Shown: positions 1 through 9,584 of the stretch, in pieces | How the letters are laid out: every line of letters starts with the position of its first letter | How positions within the stretch are numbered: position 1 is the stretch's first letter | Origin: Elymus sibiricus | Lineage: Eukaryota > Streptophyta > Magnoliopsida > Poales > Poaceae | Assembly: GCA_039707655.1 (NCBI GenBank) | Contig: CM077664.1 | Coordinates: 29,686,781-29,750,780, forward strand | Direction of reading: 5' to 3' | Length of the DNA stretch: 64,000 nt | Notes under the pieces: model-generated | The model's input: only the letters and a program-made list of their open reading frames with translations | What the model was told of the DNA's origin: nothing | Databases searched by the model: none | Position numbers and translations under genes: made by a program

Positions 1-1182
1 CATAGTTATGATGTTATTCATGGCATGATCATGTATATAGGCATTACGTCCGTGACAAGTAGACCGACTCCTGCCTGCATCTACTACTATTACTCCACTT
101 CGAGAGCGCTTGTATGCTTGCCTCTCTACGTATTAAGTTCATAACAAACAGAGTAATGCATGAAGTATGATGACATAATGTTGACAGAATAAGACCAACC
201 AATATGATCAAACCCCGTCATTTTACCCTTAGTAGAAGCAATACAAATACGTGGCTCGGTACCCTTTCTGTCACTGGGTGAGGACACCGCAAGATTGAAC
301 CTACTACTATGCACCACTTCCACTGAAGATCTACTCATCAACTTGGCCAAAGATAACTCATAGATCGGAAAGCATTACATAGCTATAACAATCATACATA
401 ATAGAATTAAGAAATAACTCAATCACTTTCAATGAATAATCTGATCATAAACCCACAATTCATTGGATCCCAACAAACACACCGCAAAAGCAGATTACAT
501 CAGAACAATCGGATAGAACTCCGAAGAGCACATTGTATTGAAGATCAAAGAGAGAGAGAGAGAACCATCTAGCTACTGCTATGGACCCGTAGGTCCTGTG
601 GGGAACTACTCACACATCATCGGAGAGGCGGCAAGGGTGATGAAGAGGCCCTCCGTGATCGATCCCCCCTCCGGCAGAGTACCGGAAAAGGTCTCCAGAT
701 GGGATCATGGAAGAACAGAGGATTGCGGCGGCGGAGAACTTGTTTCGTCTGGATATCTGGGTGTTTCTGAATATATGTGGATTTATAGCGTTGGAATTAG
801 GTCAATCGAAGCCACAGGGGGCCCACAAGGCATCAGGGCGCGCCCCCACTGGGGTCACGCCCTGTTGCCTTGTCACCTCCACAGGGGGCCCACAAGGCAT
901 CAGGGCGCGCCCCCACTGGGGTCACGCCCTGTTGCCTTGTCACCTCCCCCGAAGCTTCTAGGGTCCCTTCTGGTCCAGAAAAAATCACAAAAAAGTTTCG
1001 TAGCGTTTGGACTCTTTTTAATAGGGATTTCCTGAAAAGCCAAAAACAAGCAGAAAACAGCAACTGGCACTTGGCACTAGGTTAATAGGTTAGTTCCCAA
1101 AAATAATATAAAATTGCATATAAGATTGATAATATAATAGCATGAAAACATCAAAAATTATAGATACGTTGGAGACGTATCA
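1..1182 (-). repeat. Truncated gypsy LTR, tandem unit 1
   Basis: On the minus strand this unit starts with the LTR tip TGATACGTCTCCAACG at 1182 and ends at window base 1 with AACATCATAACTATG. The next unit (1183-2320) starts and ends at the same two sequence points, so the two are direct tandem copies of the first ~1.14 kb of the LTR. The downstream ~0.45 kb of the LTR, seen elsewhere in the window after CATAACTATG, is missing. The copy may continue, or be followed by another, to the left of the window. Confidence 0.75.
814..947. repeat. 67-bp direct tandem duplication in the LTR
   Basis: Two adjacent 67-bp copies (814-880 and 881-947) start with ACAGGGGGCCCACAAGG and end with CCTTGTCACCTCC. 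By eye they are identical. The matching place in unit 2 (around 1993-2052) has a single, diverged copy, so the duplication arose in unit 1 only and is recent. Confidence 0.85.
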
Positions 1183-2320
1183 CATAGTTATGATGCTATT
1201 GATGGCATGATCAATACATAGGCATTATGTCCGTGACAAGTAGACCGACTCCTGCCTGCATCTACTACTATTACTGCACTTCGAGAGCGCTTCCATGCTT
1301 GCCTCTCTACGTATTAAGTTCATAACAAACAGAGTAATGCATGAAGCATGATGACATAATGTAGACAGAATAGGATCAATCAATATGATCAAACCCCGTT
1401 GTTTTCCCCTTAGTAGCAACAATACAAATACGTGCCTCCCTAGTCCTCCTGTCACAGAGTGTGGACACCGCAAGATTGAACCTACTATTATGCACCACTT
1501 CCACTGAAGATCTACTCATCAACTTGGCCAAAGAAAACTCATAGATCGGAAAGTATTACATAGCTATAACAATCACACATAATAAAGTTCAGAATTGACT
1601 CAATTACTTTCAATGAATAATCTGATCATAAATCCACAATTCATCAGATCCCAACAAACAAACCGCAAAAGAAGATTACATCGAATAGAACTCCGAGGAG
1701 AACATTGTATTGAAGATCAAAGAGAGAGAGAGAGAGAGCCATCTAGCTACTGCTATGGGCCTGTAGGTCCTGTGAGGAACTACTCACACATCATCGGAGA
1801 GGCAGCAAGGGTGATGAACAGGCCCTCCGTGATTGATTCCCCCTCCGGCAGAGTACCGGAAAAGGCCTCCAGATGGGATCGCGGAAGAACAGAGTCTTGC
1901 GGTGGCGAAGAACTTGTTTTGTCTGGTGTTCTGGGGGTTTTGGAATATATGTGAATTTATAGCGTTGGAATTAGGTCAATCGGAGAGACGTGGGGCCCAC
2001 AAGACATCAGGGTGCGCCCTACCCCTAGGGCGCACCCTGTTGCCTTGTCGTCTCCTCGTCTGGCTTCTGGATCTCGCCCGAAGCTTCTAGGGTCCCTTCT
2101 GACCTAGAAAAAATCACAAAAAAGTTTTGTAGCGTTTGGACTCCGTTTGATAGGGATTTCCTGAAAAACCAAAAACAAGCAGAAAACAGCAACTGGCACT
2201 GGGCACTAGGTTAATAGGTTAGTTTCCAAAAATGATATAAAATTGCATATAAAGTATATAATATTGATAATATAATAGCATGAAAACATCAAAAATTATA
2301 GATACGTTGGAGACGTATCA
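1183..2320 (-). repeat. Truncated gypsy 3' LTR, tandem unit 2
   Basis: This copy directly follows the polypurine tract of the minus-strand gypsy element, so it is the start of its 3' LTR. It begins TGATACGTCTCC at 2320 (minus strand) and stops at CATAACTATG (1183), where the LTR tip of unit 1 follows without spacer. It shares the GA-rich microsatellite (1717-1738) and the GC-rich segment near 2000-2050 with unit 1, but lacks the 67-bp duplication found there. Confidence 0.75.
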
Positions 2321-5130
2321 GCATCCTCAAGCTTAATTCCTGCTCGTCCTCGAGTAGGTAAATGATAAAAACATATTTTTTTATGTTGAATGCTACCTAA
2401 CATGTCGTATTTTGTAATCTCTTTACGGTATGAATATTGAGAAACGATGAACTAATTGATATCAACATAATAATATTCATGAATGCTAGCAAACAATCAT
2501 TACTCTTCAAAATAAACGATGCTTAACGAATGTTATCCCTACTCATTGAATTATGTAAGCATGGCATGAATCCGTCTTCTTAACATAAGTACAAATCATG
2601 AGCACCCCGGTGCAAAACCAAGCAATTGTGTCATACTTTTTCACGCGCTTCAACATTTTTAACTTCACTCAATATATGAGCGTGAGGCATGGACTTCGCA
2701 CTACGGGTGGAATAGAATATGTTGGTAGAGGTTTATAAGGAAAGACAAAAACTGAGAAAGTCTCGCATCAACTCGGCGGATCGTTAGGCAATGGAGAGGC
2801 CTAGCAATCGATATCAATGTGAGGAGTAGGGATTGCCATGCAACGGATGCACTAGAGCTATAAGTGTATGAAAGCTCACAACTGAAACTAAGTGGTGTGC
2901 ATCCAACTTGCTTGCTCATGAAGACCTCGAGCATTTGAGGAAGCCCGTCATCGGAATATACAAGCCAAGTTCTTATAATGTAAAAATTCCCAATAGTATA
3001 TGAAAGTGACAAATCATGGAGACTCTCTATGTGAAGAACATGGTGCTACTTTGAAGCACATGTGTGGTAAAAGGATAGTAGCATTGCCCCTTCTCTCTTT
3101 TTCTCTTATTTTTCTCTTTTTTTCTTTTCTTTTTTTTAGAACAATATCATGAACCTCATCCCCACTTTTTCGAGGACTCATTAGTCTCCATCATTCTTTA
3201 CCTCACTGGGACAATGCTCTAATAATGATGATCATCATACTTTTATTTACTTACAACTCGATAAACAAAAATGATATGACTCTATATGAATGCCTCTTGC
3301 AGTGTACCAGGATGTGCAATGATCTAGCGTAACATGTATTACAATGATGAATGGTGGCTTTGCCAAAAATATCATATCAGCTCTATATGATCATGCAAAG
3401 CAATATGACAATGAACAGACAAGTCATGTGAGTAGTAACGGTGGAAGTTGCATGGCAATATATCTCGGAATGGCTATGAAAATGCCATAATAGGTAGGTA
3501 TGGGGGCTATTTTGAAGAAGGATATAATAAGGCTTATGTGTGGTACAGCGCATCATATCACGGGGTTTGGATGCACCGGCGAAATTATGCACCAATTCTC
3601 GAGGTGAAAATGGGCAATGCACGGTACCGGAGAGGCTAGCAAAATGCAGATAGGTGAGAGTGCCGTTTGTTGTCCATGAACTCACATTAGTCATAAAGAA
3701 CTCATATACTTATCGTGAAAGTTTTATTATCCCTTGAAGCAAAGTATTCTCGCATGCCCCTAGGGAGGAGGTTGGGAGGAGTTAACCATCGCGTGCCCCC
3801 GATTTGACAGCACTAAGGATTTCAACGAGGAATAAATATGCTCCAACTTCCCCACCATGCCATGACGGGCACTTAAATGAGTAATACATAACAAGCTTTA
3901 ATATCATTATTTTTACTAACCAATGATTATGAACAAAAACCCTTTCATATTACTACATCAATATAATTAACTCACACATTTTCATATTCATTGATCTCAC
4001 ATGAAAGTTTTTATTATATCACTCTTATATACCTATCATTCTTGGACTAGTCATTATAACCCGTGCACATTACCACTTCCTAACAATCTCAAAAATATTT
4101 AAGTGAAGCATGAGAATGCAAAACATTTCTATAAAGTATGCCTACCGCCATGCTCTAAAGATATAAGTGAAGCACATGAGCAACTGCCTGACTCAAAAGA
4201 TATAAGTGAAGCACAAAGAGCATTCTAACAAATCATGACGAATGTGTGTCTCTCTCAAAAGGTGTGTTCAGAGAACAATGATTGTGGATAACAGCAAGAA
4301 AAACTAAATATAATACACGATGCTCCAAGCAAAACTCATATCATGTGATGAATAAAAATATAGCTTCAAGTAACATACCGATGAATTGTGGATGAAAGAG
4401 GGGATGCCATCCCGGGGCATCCCCAAGTTTAAATGCTTGGGTCTTCCTTGAATATTACCTTGGGGTACCTTGGGCATCCCCAAGCTTAGGGTCTTGCCAC
4501 TCCTTATTCCTTCATCCATCGTAATCTCACCCAAAACTTGAAAACTTCAGCACACAAAACTCAACAGAAACCTTGTGAGATCCGTTAGTATAATCGATAA
4601 ACCATAAACTTAGGTACTGTTATAAACCAATTAATAATTGTTCTTGCATAATACCTACTATATTCTAACTTCTTCATGACTTATACCCCCCGATATAATC
4701 CATAGAATCATCAAAATAAGCACACTATGCAATAAAAAACAGAATCTGTCTAAAACAGAACAGTCTGTAATGATCTGAACTAAAACCATACTTCTGGAAC
4801 TCAAAAAATTCTGAACAATTACAAAAACGTGGGAAATTTGTATCTAAATACTGTGTAAAAAATTCAGACCATTCTCACGTTCCAGGAATAAATGCAAATT
4901 CAAACACTGGGCGCAAAACTTTCTGTTTTTGCACAGAATCAATTCAACTATCATCCAAATCATCCCAAAGGCTTTACTTGGCACAAACACTAATTAAAAG
5001 ATAAAAACACAATCATTACAGTAGAAATAATCATGTTATCACACCAAAATAGAAATGATAACTATTGGGTTGTCTCCCAACAAGCTCTTTCTTTATAGCC
5101 ATTAAGATAGGCTTGAGATTTTATTGATGC
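2321..5130 (-). other. Non-coding 3' internal region of the minus-strand gypsy element
   Basis: No credible coding frame is seen. The region starts with a polypurine tract next to the 3' LTR and carries sequence shared, in opposite orientation, with 46383-49338. Shared parts are the GTTGGGTTGTCTCCCAAC stretch near 5065-5085, the ATCCCCAAGCTTAGG motif near 4470-4485, repeated AAGATATAAGTGAAGCAC motifs (4157-4215), and a T-rich run near 3095-3140. Short open frames here are chance frames in this non-coding sequence. Confidence 0.7.
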
Positions 5131-5853
5131 TCACATGAAAGATAATAATTGAAACACAAAGAGAGCGTGATGTAGCATGTGAAAAACACATTTAAGTCTA
5201 ACATACTTCCTATGCATAGGCATTTTATAATTAAACAATTCCTTAAAGCAAGCAATATTTAGCATATGCAACGAAGAAGGACGAAACATTAACAATTTGA
5301 GCATCAAGAGTGGTAATTGAATAACATGAAGATTTCTATAACCATATTTGCCTCTCTCATAATAGTTACATGTATTATCATAATCAAACTCAACAATATA
5401 ACTATTATGCAAAACATTCTCTCTATAATCCATACGCATACAAATCTTATAGTCTTCCAAGATAGTGGGATTAACATCAACTAAAGTCATGACCTCTCCA
5501 AACCCACTTTTATTAAAAAAATCATAAGACTGAACACTCTCCAAATATGTGGGATTATTTTTACCTAAAGTTGATGCTCTTCCAAACCCACTTTCAATAG
5601 CATTGCAAACATCATTTTCAATAATAGATAAACTTTCGAGATCACAAGAAGCATCATAATTACCAACCCAATCGTGATCATTAGCACAATTGATATTCAT
5701 AGAATTTATACTAATGCAATTGCAATCATGCTTTTCATTCAATAAATGTATCCCAATAGCATTTTCTATTATCACTTCTTCATTATTTGCTATTGGTCTA
5801 CAAAATGTAGCAAGTTTGAAAAGATTAGCAAGTGGATGAGGATCCATAACCAA
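5131..5853 (-). CDS. ORF of unknown function in the gypsy element
   Basis: An uninterrupted 240-codon frame starts with ATG at 5853, about 200 bp downstream of the primer-binding site, which is where gag would start in an autonomous gypsy element. I recognise no gag, zinc-knuckle, protease or polymerase motif. The protein is rich in Asn, Tyr and acidic residues in its first two thirds (for example SIIENDVCNAIESGFG) and hydrophobic at the C-terminus. Two short similar blocks around residues 88-98 and 115-125 (SGFGRASTL and SGFGEVMTL) resemble the SGFEEVKTL segment of the gag-protease frame at 45018-46382. The ORF may therefore be a remodelled gag-protease linker segment. Its product, if any, is unknown. 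Confidence 0.5.
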   Translation of the reverse strand: MVMDPHPLANLFKLATFCRPIANNEEVIIENAIGIHLLNEKHDCNCISINSMNINCANDHDWVGNYDASCDLESLSIIENDVCNAIESGFGRASTLGKNNPTYLESVQSYDFFNKSGFGEVMTLVDVNPTILEDYKICMRMDYRENVLHNSYIVEFDYDNTCNYYERGKYGYRNLHVIQLPLLMLKLLMFRPSSLHMLNIACFKELFNYKMPMHRKYVRLKCVFHMLHHALFVFQLLSFM

Positions 5854-6052
5854 TATATCTTTACTATCCCTTTTACTTTCTGTTTTGGTGTGCCAACAAT
5901 AAGGATAGCATAATTAAGCAAGATAGCACACAAGATATTTTTGGTGTTTTTGATTTTTTAACGGAAAGTAGCAAAAGCAAATAAAGGCAAATAAAAAGTA
6001 GAAAAGTAAATGATAGTTTGTATGAAGGAACATTCACGTTGTTTGAATGATC

Positions 6053-6070
6053 TCCGCGGCAACAGCGCCA
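6053..6070 (-). other. Primer-binding site of the minus-strand gypsy element
   Basis: The minus strand reads TGGCGCTGTTGCCGCGG, a close variant of the TGGCGCCGTTGCCGGGG primer site seen at 6987. That sequence is typical of grass gypsy elements that prime with a tRNA 3' end. It lies 11 nt inside the LTR end at 6082. Confidence 0.75.
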
Positions 6071-6081
6071 GAAATTCTTCT

Positions 6082-6524
6082 TGCTACTTGCGAAATGCGT
6101 TGGGATTTCCCCGAAGAGGAAGGGTGAAGTAATATAGTAGCAGAAAGTATTTCCCTCAGTTAAGAACCAAGGTTTATCGAACCAATAGGAGAGCACGCCA
6201 AACAACGGTCAATAGCACCTACACACAAAAGAGCAAATACTTGCACCCAACGCGGGCAAGAGGGTTGTCAATCCCCTTGTACTCGTTAATTGCAAGGATT
6301 AAATCTGATAGTGAAAGATATATAAATTGCAAAATAAAATAAAAGTAAATAAATTGTAGCAAGGTAAATAGGGTTTTCGTAATATGATTTTGATGGACCC
6401 GCGGGCCATAGCTTTCACTAGAGGCATCTCTCTCAAGAACAAAGCATACGGTGGGTAGACAAATTACTGTTGGGCAATTGATAAAATTGCGCATATTTAT
6501 GATGTTATTCATGGCATGATCAGT
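6082..6524 (-). repeat. Partial 5' LTR (3' end portion), left arm of an LTR palindrome
   Basis: The minus strand reads the last ~440 bp of the LTR, ending CAAGTAGCA at 6082. The upstream ~1.1 kb of the LTR is absent. At 6524 it meets the same part of another LTR in opposite orientation, so 6082-6975 is an imperfect inverted repeat with arms of about 440-450 bp. The centre lies near the TACATATACATG at 6522-6533. Confidence 0.8.
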
Positions 6525-6975
6525 ACATATACATGATCATTGCCATGAATAACATCATAACTATGCGCTTTTCTACCAATTGCCCAACAATAATTTGTCT
6601 ACCCACCGTATGCTATCTTAATGAGAGAGAAGCCTCTAGTGAAAACTATGGCCCCCCGGTCTACTTTTATCATATTACTAAAACCCTAATTACCTTGCTG
6701 CCATTTTACTCTTTTTATTTTACTTTGGAATTTATCTATCTATCACTATCAGATTGAATCCTTGCAATTAACGAGTTCAAGGGGATTGACAACCCTCTTG
6801 CCCGCGTTGGGTGCTAGTATTTGCTCTTGTGTGTGTAGGTGCTGTAGACGAGGCATTTGTGTGATTCTCCTATTGGTTCAATAACCTTAGTTCTCACCGA
6901 GGGAAATACTTATCCGCTACTGTATTGCTTCACCCTTCTTCTTCGTGAAAATCCCAACGCAACTCACAAGTAGCA
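6525..6975 (+). repeat. Truncated 5' LTR of the plus-strand gypsy element
   Basis: This matches the last ~450 bp of the LTR at 49339-50891 (compare 50444-50891), including TTGCCCAACAGTAATTTG-like sequence and the end CACAAGTAGCA. The first ~1.1 kb is missing. It forms the right arm of the palindrome centred near 6524. Confidence 0.85.
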
Positions 6976-6986
6976 GAAAAAATTTC

Positions 6987-7003
6987 TGGCGCCGTTGCCG
7001 GGG
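6987..7003 (+). other. Primer-binding site of the plus-strand gypsy element
   Basis: The sequence TGGCGCCGTTGCCGGGG lies 11 nt after the LTR end. It is the usual primer site of this class of grass gypsy elements. Confidence 0.85.
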
Positions 7004-7151
7004 AGACATCATCAAATATCTACGAGGTTCCTTCACACAAATTATCAATTACTTGTTCTACTTTTTATTTGCCCTTATTTACTTTTATTAGGCTCGTTAT
7101 AAAAAATCGAAAAACAAAAAATATTTTATTTTGCTTGTTTGCTTTGCCACT

Positions 7152-7458
7152 ATGTCTCAAGAAAACACTAAGTTGTGTGACTTGTCGAATACTAATAACA
7201 ATGAATTTATTAGTACTCCAATTGCTCCTCCCGCCTCTAGTGTGGAGTCATATGATATTAATGCTGCATTACCAAATCTTATCATGAAAGAACAATTTGC
7301 CGGAAACCCTAATAAAGATGCTGCATCCCATATCAATACCTTCGTTGAATTATGTGATATGCAAAAGAAAAAAGATGTGCATAATGATATTATTAAGTTG
7401 AAATTATTTCCTTTCTCGCTAAGAGACCATGCTAAAACTTGGTTTACATCCTTACCTC
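7152..7458 (+). pseudogene. gag, N-terminal part (interrupted)
   Basis: The frame opens at ATG 7152 (protein start MSQENTKL) and runs into the retrotransposon gag domain: segments LPNLIMKEQFAGNPNKDAA and LKLFPFSLRDHAKTWF match the conserved core of plant gypsy gag. It is cut after the codons for Leu-Pro-Arg-Asn at 7458-7463, where a copia element inserted. The interrupted gene continues as a 29-bp sliver at 29872-29900 and then at 44738. The capsid-like protein would have packaged element RNA. The gene is now dead through two insertions and a frameshift further on. Confidence 0.85.
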
Positions 7459-7463
7459 GCAAT

Positions 7464-9584
7464 TGTAGGGGAACGCAGTAGAAAACAAAAAAAAATCTGC
7501 ACTACGAACACGCCCAGGATCACTATGGAGATGCATACAAGGTTTTGATCTGATCATTACCGACTCGTAGCGCAGCGGAAGTAGAGTCGATGAAGATCAG
7601 CGGTGCAGATCCCCGCAGCTAGGATTTACAACTTCCCAACTGCGAGGATGTTCTCCCTTCTCTGCTACTCGGACAATCCCTTGGATAGCCCTTCGGGAGG
7701 CAGTCGGACAGTCCCTCGAACGATGTCACGGACAGCCCTTCGGGAGGACCCTCGAACTCGGACGGTAACTCGGACAGCCCTTCGGGAGGACCCTCAAACA
7801 GCCCCTCGGGCAAAAGATCAAACCTACAACCTCTCTACGGGGTTGCACACATACGGTGTCAGCTATCTAGCAGGGCTTCGCCGTCCAGAACTAGTTCCCA
7901 CCGGAACCCAGACAGCCTTTCGGCTCTACGAAACTATTTCGTGGGAGGGAGAGAGAAAGCCAGATCATGCATGGAACTTGTATGAGAGTAAGGAGTGAGT
8001 GTGGAGAGCTCCTCTCCACCTCTATTTATAGGAAAACCAGTGGGTAGGGTGGCACATGATAATACCAAAATACCCAAGCTTTATGTCACACATAAAGGGC
8101 ATAAAAAGAAGGTAAGTGGAGCTCCATGGAGGAGCTCCATGCTTGGCCGGCCACACCTAGTGCCCCCCCCCCCCGCCAAAAAAGGGGTTCCTTAGTCCCC
8201 AAGTCCTGCTAGAAGCCTTTCGGGAAAAGCCCTAAAAGGTGGCTTTCCAAAAATCAACCATAAAGTGCTTTTCACTATTCACGAAAACATTTTTCCGCGT
8301 CCGTTATATCCGAAAATATTTCTGTAGGTCCAGAACATTTCCAGTACCCACTAAAATAATTCTGGACGTGTTCCGAAACATTTCCGGATCAATGATTTTC
8401 TTCAGCGAAAAGCAACCAAGACGTTTCCGGCTGCTCCGGAACATTTCCGGTTTTCTCTCCGGAAAAATTCTAGAAGTTCCTAGAACAATTCTGGCTCCTC
8501 CAAAAAGTTCCAGGTGCATGCCGAAAACCTTTTTGGCTTAATGGTTTACTCCGAAACAACTTTTCAGTTTTACCGAAACTTTTCTGGTGTTCTCTCCGGA
8601 ACTGTTCCGTTGTCTCCGAAACTTTTCCGGTGACTTTCTCTCAGACTCCCTGTCTAGTATTCAGCAGAGAGATGACCGTTAAGCGTGTGACCCTGTAGGT
8701 TCGGTGAAGTATAGATATGACCGGAACACTTTCCGATCAATGATCAATAGCGGAACCGTGGACACCCATATTGATCCCTATACCCACACGAATAAATATT
8801 CGAGTGAACCTGTAGTTTGCCGTGTGCTATTCCTGTTGCTTCGCGATATGTTACAAACACCCGAGGTGAGACTTATCGTCATCCCCGTGGATCAACAACT
8901 TGTCCACTATGCCAGTTACCTCGTTACCGGTTTTGTTCTCTTTTCTCGTTTCCACGTTCCGGCATCCCTGTGATCAAATCACATTGTGTCTGGCCAGAAG
9001 ATGATGGATAACGTAACACCGAGAGGGCCCAAAGAATATCTCTCCATCTTCGGAGGAGCAAATCCCAACCTTGAGCTATCAAGTTACTTGTCACACTTTC
9101 CCATGAACCCGTAAGCCGCCATAATAGCCACCCTGTTACAAATGACGTTTAACAAACTCCAAAGTTCATGAAGCAAGTGCGAAGGAACTCGATACTCTCA
9201 TGGTCTAAGGAATTATGCAAACGTTAACTTTCTCTATGTTATTAACCATTAACTTGTGATGAATGTATCTCATAGCATAACATCAATTCGGGTCGATTCA
9301 ACACAAGTGTTCTTCTAACATTGTGGCCTCAAAAGTTGCTGGCATAGACATGCCCATGATCAGGAAAACATGATCATCATGCAATACTTGAGCTAGTCTT
9401 AGAGGCTAGACTAGGAATACATTTTACCGTTTATTATTCCACACGTGCATATGAGTTTTCCTCCGAGCCTCGTGGTTATTGCAGACTCGAGAACCATAGC
9501 AGTTATAGCACAGAATATAAACATAATTACGAACATGGAGATAATAATAACATTTATTATTGCCTCTAGGGCATATCTCCTACA
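7464..9584 (-). repeat. 3' LTR of the minus-strand copia
   Basis: On the minus strand it starts TGTAGGAGATATGCCCTA at 9584 and ends CCCCTACA at 7464 (2121 bp). The polypurine tract (GTGCAAGTGGGAGTC on the minus strand) precedes it at 9585-9599. A TATA box (minus-strand TATAAATA) is near 8023-8030. Repeats with the unit CCTCCCGAAGGGCTGTCCG lie at about 7685-7815. Only one copy of the 179-bp segment duplicated in the copia at 18033 is present. Confidence 0.9.

Larger units (their letters stand above)
1..6524 (-). mobile_element. Ty3/gypsy LTR retrotransposon, minus strand, non-autonomous
   Basis: Read on the minus strand, the order is a partial 5' LTR (6524 to 6082), a primer-binding site TGGCGCTGTTGCCGCGG (6070-6053), a 3.7-kb internal region with one 240-codon ORF, a polypurine tract reading AATTAAGCTTGAGGATGC, and the 3' LTR starting TGATACGTCTCC at 2320. 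No gag, protease, reverse transcriptase or integrase frame is visible, so the element must have depended on proteins supplied in trans. The 3' LTR side is abnormal: two LTR fragments stand in tandem and the left one is cut by the window edge. The 5' LTR is truncated at 6524, where a second gypsy element begins in opposite orientation. The LTR start resembles widespread Triticeae gypsy families (Fatima/Sabrina type); the exact family is not resolved. Confidence 0.8.

Noticed and set aside
2701..3694. Frames of about 103 codons that look like short proteins
   Set aside because: They are in the non-coding 3' region of the gypsy element, and homologous sequence at 47956-48990 has different frames.
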